Below are positions 55,691 through 64,000 of a stretch of 64,000 nucleotides of DNA, piece after piece. The notes under the pieces are model-generated. The model saw only the letters and a list, made by a program, of their open reading frames with translations. It did no database searches and had not been told where the DNA came from. Position numbers and translations under genes: made by a program. Within the stretch, counting starts at the first letter, position 1. Each line of letters opens with the position of its first letter. This stretch comes from Micrasema longulum (taxonomy: Eukaryota; Arthropoda; Insecta; Trichoptera; Brachycentridae): assembly GCA_022494885.1 (NCBI GenBank), contig JAGVSM010004866.1, positions 186,001 through 250,000 on the forward strand. Reading direction: 5' to 3'.

Positions 55691-56239
55691 GTAATTCAGT
55701 ACTAAAACCATATGCTATTTTTTTTTCATATAAGCAAAGAGTACCCATGCATGCTCTTTGGGCGCGTACTCTTTCATTAGGCACCAATTTGACGACACAG
55801 ATAAAATATTTGTCAAATGTCATCCAGTGACAAAAACAAACACTTGAAGACAGTTGAACGATCACTTAACAAAATAAAATAATACTTACTATTGTTATCA
55901 TAGTCCTTTGTCTAGTAACAGATGATTCGTTTTTATCGATTTTAATATCAAAACTACCAAACAACATTAAATGGTTTTTATAAGAAATGTAATCTTACAC
56001 GTAATGTGAACGACTTACAGATTAACTAATTCATTATATTTGTTATGTTATTTATTTATTGACTTAAGGTTTATTTTGTAGGGTTTATTTTGTATATAAT
56101 AATGTTAATATTAAAATCAAACACTGATTGGAGTCTGCTTAAACAGTTTTTATACCCTTAACTGTTGGTTTTTCTCATAACTTTAACCATTTTACATGCT
56201 TAACTTGATACGTTCAATTATAACTTAAGTACCTAGAGA

Positions 56240-56360
56240 TATATAACTGTACTTGAGGATCTTCAGTCTTCTTCACCTTCACATTCGGTTGCCCTAACAA
56301 GGCGAAACAATTGTCCGATTTTTTGTTATTGTGTTTAAAAATAAACTGTTTTAGTAGACT
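56240..56360 (+). repeat. Hammerhead-like motif region
   Basis: TTCGGTTGCCCTAACAAGGC then GAAACAATTGTCCGA: a GCCCT-AACA-AGGC hairpin directly precedes GAAAC, enclosed by TCGG/CCGA. This resembles stem II and the GAAA strand of hammerhead motifs in Penelope-like repeats, but no CUGANGA precedes the hairpin. Confidence 0.3.
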
Positions 56361-56579
56361 CAAATTAATGTTTGATTACATTGTAAAACGAGGCTCGCAC
56401 AGAGACATGCATATTTTATAGGACCAAAAACTTTTGATTCTTTTTTACTGATAATATTTCATTGATTCCAAACTTTCAAAATTTATTCAAAATTTTTCTT
56501 CTTTTAAAAAACACGTACTATCCTTGATTCATACAAAAGATATGAACTCTTTTTTTCTATGATATATTTTGCTGCCCTT

Positions 56580-56925
56580 TAATAATAAGGAATATTTTTA
56601 TGTTTTCTTAATAATTTTTATTTCCTTTTTTAATTACTATAAAAAAAAATATATAATCTTTTATTTTCTCTTTATTATGTAACACAAAAATATTTTAACT
56701 GTCTATTCATTATAGGAGAGAAAATTCAATATCATTTTTTTGTATACCCACGAATAGACCATGCCTTAGTGGGATTTTTTTGTTCACTATTTTTAACATT
56801 AATATGTATTTTATTGCTATGTAACTATCGTTTTTTGAGTACTCTGTTTTACCTCTTATGTATATTGTAAAAAAAAACAAAATAAATTTAAACAAAAATA
56901 AAAATAAAAAAAATATTAAAAGTTA
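56580..56925 (+). repeat. LINE 3' UTR repeat G, copy 2
   Basis: Same blocks as 42030-42385, ending in AAAAACAAAATAAATTTAAA and AAAATAAAAA. The two copies differ by many small changes, so both are old. Confidence 0.7.
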
Positions 56926-56929
56926 TGTT

Positions 56930-57710
56930 ATTTGTAAGATGTGTAACGGACAATTGAAAAGTAGAACAAGAGAGACAATGCAATTTGACGTAACGCATAA
57001 AGAAACTTTGATAGGCGGTAAAAACTAAATAACTGCTCGATGCAAAGTCATAAGTACAACCTCAATACAATACTCCATATTGTCACACATAACAATATAA
57101 AATACTAACTGTACAACAGGTGCATTTTGAAACAGATCATTGTTTTATTAATGGCGATGCTGACAGAGTTAATCAATTCGGCCAGTAGTGGATTTCGCTT
57201 CGGTCTACCGATTGGCCATTGCCCACCGCGGCCGTTACAGTGTGAAGCTGGTGAACACTGCTCTTTCATTCTTCGGTTGCGAAACCCGCCCAGTATTCTT
57301 CGCTAGTTGAGACCTCGGACCGGCCTTACGATAAGGATGCAGTGCTTGCCCAATAAGAGAAATGATCGTCAGTGTTACCAGCGCAATTAATTATCAAACC
57401 TTATCAATAAATTTAATCGTTGTAATTTGTATCGAAATACTTTCGGTCTAACTTCCATTCGCCGCTGAGAAATAGTGTTACCATTCAACTAACAACTGAG
57501 GTATTTCACTGTGGAAGTTTAGACTTTAATTGCGCAAAGATTTTTCTTAGGAGATTTCTTAAATGACTAAAATTTTTGGGAAATATTTTTTAATGGACTG
57601 CTGCGATAACGGATAGCAGGTATCAGAGAAAACGTCAAATAATTTAATCAGCTCACGAGGAAGTTGAGTGCAACAGGAAATTGAATGAATGAATATAAAA
57701 TGTGATAATT
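56930..57710. other. Spacer with a GC-balanced non-coding patch
   Basis: No gene. The patch 57165-57370 (CGGTCTACCGATTGGCCATT, CCACCGCGGCCGTTACAG) is unlike its AT-rich surroundings and could be conserved non-coding DNA or a 5' UTR. No frame, donor or repeat match is clear. Confidence 0.4.
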
Positions 57711-57715
57711 AGAGA

Positions 57716-58184
57716 TGTAGGGATTGAGGTGTGGTTGGAGTTCCTACCCCAGTTAGAGATTGACAGAGAAGATACGAGATTGCTGTTTGATGTTTATTTA
57801 TTACATGGCGAATAAATAATGAATAATGTCGGACGAGTGTTACGGCGATGGTGGATTGAAGAGACTGCACTTGAACTACATACTGGAACTGAGTGAACTG
57901 TACTGATCTTGTTGAGCTGACTGAACGAGCTGACTGACGTTAGCTGCGTCCTCTGGTCTCTTTATAGACGACGTTCCTTTGTAGTTCATTTCTTTATGGT
58001 AAGGACGATGTGAATGTACTGTAGAACGATGCCCTCCGATTTCATGTGAAATACTCAGAGTAGCATTTTACGAATGTATTGGATTCGATTGAAAATGATG
58101 ACATTGTATCGTCGGTCATTAGTATTTTTTAGGTGAACTAATTTAACACGTGTGTGTCATCGACTAAGGACTATGGACCCTACA
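57716..58184 (-). mobile_element. Solo LTR, 469 bp
   Basis: The segment starts TGTAGGG and ends CCCTACA, a perfect 7-bp inverted terminus with the TG...CA rule, and is flanked by GAGA on both sides (57712-57715 and 58185-58188), a 4-bp target duplication. On the minus strand it has a TATA box CTATAAA (57967-57961), an arthropod initiator TCAGTCA (57937-57931, +1 near 57935, TATA at about -31) and AATAAA (57798-57793). U3 is therefore about 250 bp, R/U5 about 220 bp. No second LTR or gag-pol lies nearby. Gypsy or BEL/Pao origin both possible. Confidence 0.75.
57928..57970 (-). promoter_or_regulatory. LTR core promoter (TATA + initiator)
   Basis: CTATAAAG at 57967-57960 and TCAGTC around 57935, spaced as in arthropod Pol II promoters. 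A second TCAGTCAGC follows within 20 bases. Transcription would run toward lower coordinates. Confidence 0.6.
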
Positions 58185-58189
58185 GAGAT

Positions 58190-59525
58190 AATTGTAAGTT
58201 TTTTAAAAACGCATGAAAAAATAATAAAAATTAACTACTATGTCGACGTCACTAGTTCTCGAAAATCAACCAATAACAGAGTGTTGTGATATATTTCCGG
58301 TTACCGGAAAGACAACCCACAAATCAGGATAGCTTACCATAGGGAACTTGTGACGTCAGGAGTAATTTTAAAATCACAAATCTTGAAAAATTTTAGCGCT
58401 GATAATATACGATTCATCTTCTTTTTTTTAAAATTTTGGCAACCACTGAACTTCCTCATTGGCGGAACACTGCAAGAATTAAGATTGTTGCAGCATTGAA
58501 GATGGATATTTGCGACATACTTGTAGTTGAGATAATTCTAATAAGCTTATTTGTTTTGATGTCTATCCTAAATCCTTTTTTAAATGATGAAATTTCAAAA
58601 ATCAACTCAGTCCTGTGAAAACAAAAAAGCAATACAAAATTTGTATGTATAACTGTTAGTACAGAAATATATAATAGTATATTGAAAAAATTAAGTAACC
58701 TTTATAATTTTTCCACTGTCAATAGTACTATTCTCGATCCAACGTAAGAACGACCTGCGTCCGCGCTTGTCGCTCCTCCTCCCCCACTACTAACTTAACA
58801 CATTTAATCCAGATCAAATTAAATTGTAAATGTGGCATGCGAGACGCGAGACCATAAATTTTATGTTCATACGGGAGTCGTATTTGATGCACGAAATTTC
58901 AATTTTCAACACGGAGATCGTTTTAAATGAAAATTATACATTTAAACAAAAATCTTCATGGATAAAGGAATGTAATAATTATGATTGTGTATCTGCACTG
59001 TTGCGACGGTTTGTAAATACCTTACCAATTTAGAAGGAACATTTAAAATTATGTTATAAAAGAAATTCGGAAAACTATAAAAGGCATCAATTTGAAATAT
59101 TTGACTTGGTTCCTTTAATATATTTAATTGTTTCCTTGAAAGTATATTTCGGGCATTACATATTTATGTGCCTATATACTGTCAGTGGACCCGGCACAAT
59201 AGATCTTCTCAGGTCACAGTGACGTCAGGAGCTTGCATAGCACTGACATCCACCACTAAGAAAAATAATAAGAATGTACTGTCTGTCATTTTGTTAAGCT
59301 TAACAAAGTTCCTAATAAGTCAAAATAATGCAAACCAAGCTAAACATATAAAAGACGCACATTTGCACATATTACATCTTAACAAACACGGATTAGGCAG
59401 AAGATTATCAAACGCTGCTGGAGATAAATAAGTTTTGTACGTAAGTACATTGACGACAAGATAGTCCGGAAGATAAACTGATTATTGGTATTCTCTTATT
59501 CTCAATTATTATTATTCTTGTGTCT
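58190..59525. other. Gene-poor stretch
   Basis: No supported gene. Frames at 58436-58618, 58830-59033 and 59168-59431 have ATG starts but no domain, codon or splice evidence. Confidence 0.4.
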
Positions 59526-59529
59526 TTAT

Positions 59530-59605
59530 ACTTTCCTTTATAATAATTTTCCATGCATAAATATGTCCTTAAAAACGCCCATTGAGCGTACATATAAATA
59601 AATAA
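59530..59605 (+). repeat. LINE 3' terminus with hairpin and TAAA tail
   Basis: ATATGTCCTTAAAAACGCCC then ATTGAGCGTACATATAAATA and AATAAATT: hairpin GCCCATTGAGC (59577-59587) next to the tail. The match to the minus strand at 18187-18240 spans about 50 bp. Confidence 0.6.
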
Positions 59606-59609
59606 ATTA

Positions 59610-60925
59610 AATGTTCGGCTTGTTGTTGCTTAAAATATTAGAACTCAGTCCATGCGGCTATATTTTATGCATAGCTGTTATTCTTTTGATGCATTAGGTG
59701 TTTTCAATATCTTTTTGGTTAGTGTAGTTTTATGTGTATCGTTAACTAATATTCTAGAATTTTCATACATTGCTCATTTACGTAATGCTATTTTTAACAA
59801 TATTTTTTAAATGTATTTTACAACTTTATTGTATTGGTGACTCCGAGTTATAGTCACAGCTGAAAATACAAAACAACGCGTTTTACGATCGTTTATTTTT
59901 ATTTTTACTTAAATAACATTGCTCCAGAATACGAAAAGAAAATACTTCAGAAAACAATTTTTGATAACCGTTGTTATCAAATAATTTTTTGATTAACGCC
60001 TAAAAATATTTATCCTTTATCCGTGAATTTCGATAATTGTAAAGAAAAGATCAAAGCTTAAAAAATTCTATGTAAGCATTCTAAAAATTTAAGTCATTTT
60101 ATACGAAAAAACGAGTACAACATGTGACCCGAGTAAGGAATAAATCTTATCTGCTAAAAACTGTAACTAATTGCAAGCCTACCCGTACAAGTTTTAAGTG
60201 TGTATGGGCGTCTCTTTACTGGAAGACAGATAATACACTATCTACGTTCACTTTTATCATTTGTTATGCTGCATGGCGCATAGCCTGAGGATATTTAAGC
60301 TTGGATCGGATATTAGCCTTTAGAAAGATGGGCTTCACATTTATCATTCTCTTCAAACCGTCAATCAAGTGCAATATTTGCGCTGCGCAATATATTGTCT
60401 CGGGCTCGGATACCCCGCCCTACAAATGCTAGTAAATTGCGCCTCAGAATAAACCTAGACCACGGGTCTGCCGTGTTTATATCTCGTATACTTTCACTGG
60501 AGATGTATGTATAAAGACAGTGAATCTGAATTGCCAATGTTACTGTATGTAAAGAGTCTCCACCGAGCCTCGAGTCTTTAACTGTAGTTGCAAAACAGCT
60601 TATGTAAGTCTTTTGTTTCTTTAAAAGGAGACACAAAAGTGGAACGTATTTAAATTGTTTGTCTTGCATAATAAGTACTAGGTTCTCGTTTTTATATCGA
60701 AATGATTATGACATTTCCCCCTGACATAAACGATTTATAATTTGTTGATATTCCTCTTGTGTCTCGGATGCCATTGCAAATTTCAAATAGGAAAAGGAAA
60801 CATTGGTAAAATTACCGAATGTAATTAGAGTTTTCCCCTTGACAATCAGGCTATTTTTGCATGTTTTTTTGCTGAGCATCCTCATTGTTATTGGGATTGC
60901 ATACCTATATGCATACAATTAAGAA
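59610..60925. other. Gene-poor stretch
   Basis: No supported gene or repeat boundary. A 102-codon minus-strand frame at 60361-60669 lacks domain character. Confidence 0.4.
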
Positions 60926-60949
60926 TAGTCCAGATGGAGCGTAGAATCA

Positions 60950-61740
60950 TATTTGAATACATCGGACTGTGTCCAATAATTCCCCAACTATGCCTCACTT
61001 TCGCCGCGCGCATTCGTGATGCCGCAGCGTAATGTTGCACGATGGGAAAAAATAAAATTATAACACAAATGTTAGGTAAAAAAACACAAATGTAAGGCAA
61101 AAAAAGCGATCTATTATTTTCCCTAATATTTTATTGTGCACACGAAAATATTTATTGAAACAACAGAGTATATAAGTAAAGGGTCATTTAATAAGAGTAA
61201 TTGAGTTAATGAACTTTAAACTTGAAACATAAAACAAATTTTAATTTACATAAACGGATATTTTCATATCATGTTAAATAATATTTTATGTTTTAAAGAT
61301 AATGTCGGTCAAATGTCCATGAAAGAGTTGTTTAATTCGAGATACAAGTTTCATTAGTTCTCTCATTAGATGAGCAAAGTAGGGTTAAAAAAATTACTAT
61401 CTTAGCAACACCAACAAAATTTCCATTTTGTTTCTTTGACAATCTGACAGATGAAAAAATAATTCAATTTTTAAGTTATGTATTTGTTACATACACATTC
61501 ATTTGCTAATTACACATGAAATGTGATACCACCCTGTTTCTCTAAAATCCTAGCAGTATTTCTACACTTAAAAAGGAAACAACACGGCATAGTTGAATTC
61601 AAATCAGGAGTTGCGTACTGAGCGACGTCTACAAAGAAACTTATGTGTCAAAACGTAAACCTACTCGTTTATGAATAGTTTAGTCGCCTTCTGTTTGATG
61701 TGCGTAAGCGGTTTCTGGACTATTCTTAAATCTATGCCTA
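60950..61740. repeat. Dispersed repeat C, copy 2
   Basis: Shares blocks with 19020-19690 in the same order: ACATCGGACTGTGTCCAATA, AATGTTG, CAATCTGACAGATG, CTAGCAGTATTTCTACACTT, GAGTTGCGTACTGAGCGACG, TTTATGAATAGTTTAGTCGC and CGGTTTCTGGACTATTCTTA. Divergence is high. Confidence 0.6.
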
Positions 61741-62206
61741 AATGATACTTTTTTGTAACAAGTAAATCATTTAAAGGTATAGTATTCCCTGATGAATGAT
61801 TAATTATTTCAAAGCTCCGAACTTGAATATTCGTTCCGTAGTTGTGTAAACTAATTAAAGAGAAAATTACGTAGTTTTTTTTCAAATTGAAAATAACGAC
61901 ACGCAATTTGTGTATTTGGGTGTGTGGTGGTTTGACTTAGCGGGTAATGAACGTAGTAATTCGATATTCAAGTTAGTAGTGCCTCGTACTGCACACACCT
62001 TCCGAGACCCTTAGCCACGTATGCCCCATCTGACAAAGTATCTTGTTCTCCAGTCATGGACGTTTACAGCTGACGCACACTGGAGCCGAATTACGAATTG
62101 TCGGAATAAATTATTTTAGTGGTATTTTAAATATGAAATAAATAAAACAATGTATATAAATTGTTATAAAGTAGTTTTAATAAGAAAAACATGATTTTTT
62201 AAAACT

Positions 62207-63797
62207 TTATTCACTATCTGAAGAATTTTCGGCTTCGTTTTCACCGATCGTGGATTGCGTGAAAGCGTCGGACGTTATAATATTAGGTGGAGCCAATAAA
62301 TCCAAAGTATCCTTTTCAAAATTTACGTCTTTCTTTACAGGTACTTTTTGCAAACTGGTAATAAGAGGGTCCGAAGATATTAAAAGTAAATTTAAAACAT
62401 CTTCATTAGTTTTGATACGAGACATTTTTCGCGAGAAGCATTCTCTGTATCTTTTGAACTCTTTGTTCCTTGCTTCTTGTGCCTCTTCACTTAGCTGGCC
62501 TATAGGTAATAAAGCATGTTTTATTATTTCTGGTCCGTGAATGAAAACTTTGTGAACAGGTGGAGGCATCGGGTACCACGCATATTTTTCAGCAAAGAGT
62601 TTTGCAGTTTCCATGGCGTATATCCGAAACTTATTCATGTTTATTTCATGGCCACTGGAAATTATTTGTAAGACAATTTTGAATCTCCTAATTATTTCTT
62701 TGTCTATTTCAGTAATACAAGCAGCAACTTCCGGATTACTGAAAAAACGCCTGGATGTATTGCCATCATTTCTATTTCCAAAACCGGATTTTGGTTTGTC
62801 GACAGGCAAACCCATTTCGGTCTTAAATTTATCTTGAATATTTTTTTTTGTTACCGCAACCATTTACCCCTTCTTAAGAGGTATTTTATAACTAAGAGGT
62901 AACAAACAGTCATTTATTAAAGGTACTAAAGACGATATAAAATATTATTATCCTTAGAATTTGGATCGTTACTAAACATCTGTTTGTATTCTGACTATGC
63001 AGATCCGTCTAAGCCTCATTTGCATATAAGGGTCATATTTTTTATATTTTCAGATTTCTGACCTTCTAAAATTTCTTTATGAGCTTCTAAAAGACGAATG
63101 GCAGTATGGTCAAGTAAACTTTGCAGTTTAATTTCAGCAAAAGTATCTGTTACTACAATGCTTTCCTTTAGAGGGTAACATTCCTTTTTCGCCCGTTGTA
63201 TTTTTTTGTAAGATGGAAATAGGAATTTGTCATGTTCTCGAATTATATTATATTGATGTGTGATGAGTTTTGCTTCAATAAACATTGAAAGAGCTTCTCT
63301 TCCTGTAAGCTGCTTTTTTTAGAGATGTTAAATTTCTTGTATGCATTTCTGTATGTGGCAGATCTTGTGGGCAAAGTTGTCGTAACTTCCTTCAAAACTT
63401 TGGATGCATCTACTTGACCAGCAGCTCGCAAACTTACCTGTGCTGCGAATGACAATTTCTTAGGAGAGTGCTTTGATCTCAAAGATTTAGTCTTTTGGCG
63501 TTTAGCTCTATCACAAGATTCTTCAAAATTTGTTTGAGGGCGACCCGCTTTTTTACTTAGGACAACATAATAGTTATGAAAACCTATTGAAGTATCTAGC
63601 TAGTCATTATTACAAACCGAGAATCTGTTTTCTCTTCTATTGGCCTTTTGCCACCTCTTCTTAAAATCAGACACAAAAAGTGATTTTTTTTTATGAAGGC
63701 TTAGTAATTGGTCTTTTGGACATTTAGTACGTGTTTCGACAAATTTTTTCAAGCATGATACTTGATCAGCCAATTTAACGTGGCTAGATTGTTTCAT
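62207..63797 (-). pseudogene. Transib/RAG1-like transposase relic
   Basis: Order on the minus strand: 63797-63600 (KLADQVSCLKKFVETRTKCP), 63560-63243 (KKAGRPQTNFEESCDRAKRQ, then RSATYRNAYKKFNISKK), frame change, 63310-63016 (LTGREALSMFIEAKLITHQY ... LQSLLDHTA), LICK-stop-GLDGS-A-stop-SEYKQMF, then 62863-62207: KKNIQDKFKTEMGLPVDKPK, NDGNTSRRFF, MPPPVHKVFIHGPEIIKH, LPIGQLSEEAQEARNKEFKR. GLDGS fits the first catalytic Asp block (DG motif in RAG1) and SEEAQEARNKEF fits the last catalytic Glu block (EGNESGNKLF in RAG1); NGN/DGNT-ARRF also matches. The middle, with the second Asp, is deleted. At least two frameshifts and several stops. A 218-codon C-terminal frame with ATG is still open. Confidence 0.65.
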
Positions 63798-63825
63798 TTG
63801 ATCAAATAAGGTACGTCTACTTATA

Positions 63826-64000
63826 AAAATATTAGTTGTACCTGATCCTTAAACAAAAAATTATGATGGAAATTAATGAATAAATGCTTACTTTTTACTA
63901 TGTTTCCACATCCTTGACAAAAGTGACGCTTTATGTGAAAAAGCGCAAACATGCGCAAGATGTTTTTTGTATTTCCTTAAGAACAGTGAATACGTAAACA
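63826..64000 (-). other. Open sequence upstream of transposase relic
   Basis: Minus-strand frames from the window edge are open down to about 63880. One contains FHIKRHFCQGCGNIVKSK, with a CX2C pair and nearby His residues, perhaps part of a zinc-binding N-terminal segment of the same element. It is not in obvious continuity with the 63797 start and the window ends here. Confidence 0.3.

Noticed and set aside
60361..60669. 102-codon minus-strand ORF
   Set aside because: No domain or repeated pattern; length is within chance for 64 kb.
1..64000. CRISPR array, bacterial operon or phage-like defence system
   Set aside because: No regularly spaced short repeats with unique spacers, no ribosome-binding-site-linked ORF series. 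The window is eukaryotic.

Overview
The window looks like arthropod nuclear DNA, most likely from a moth or butterfly. It is strongly AT-rich and almost free of host coding sequence, and it is packed with insect-type transposable elements: an R1-clade LINE, Jockey/CR1/RTE-type LINE tails, tRNA-derived SINEs, hAT, mariner-like and Transib relics, and foldback MITEs. There are no bacterial-style operons, no rRNA and no convincing intact tRNA gene. The species call is inference from repeat content only.

Layout. 1-12 kb: gene-poor DNA with LINE 3' ends, SINE copies, a CR1-like LINE tail (8.8-9.0 kb), three GC-rich islands and a 29-bp tandem array (11.8-12.06 kb). 13.4-15.4 kb: a nested cluster in which a 549-bp retroposon sits inside a mariner-like transposase relic, itself inside a hAT-type element with an 8-bp target duplication. 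16.7-17.4 kb: the 3' fragment of a LINE whose second copy lies at 28.8-29.45 kb on the other strand. 20.4-20.8 kb: an inverted-repeat element with hammerhead-like core motifs. 21.6-26.4 kb: a nearly complete R1-clade LINE on the minus strand, with a gag-like ORF1 carrying zinc knuckles and an ORF2 with endonuclease, reverse transcriptase and a C-terminal CCHC motif. Each ORF is broken by one stop codon.

27.7-28.02 kb holds the only good candidate for a host gene: a plus-strand 5' UTR followed by a 20-codon signal-peptide exon ending at a splice donor. The rest of that gene is not visible. 28-57 kb is intronic or intergenic DNA with SINEs, LINE tails, a long near-perfect hairpin (48.0 kb), a 106-bp minisatellite (49.7-50.2 kb), two related foldback elements (27.0 and 51.0 kb) and a small foldback MITE (38.5 kb). 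57.7-58.2 kb is a solo LTR with a clear promoter. 62.2-63.9 kb is a decayed minus-strand transposase that I assign to the Transib/RAG1-like family, with the blocks around the first Asp and the terminal Glu kept and the middle deleted.

The elements have histories rather than a shared pathway: successive insertions into one another, 5' truncation of LINEs, and recombination of an LTR element down to a solo LTR. No conventional multi-gene system is present. The most interesting points are the Transib relic, the near-intact R1-clade element with its overlapping ORFs, the dated nest of insertions, and several structured non-coding motifs.
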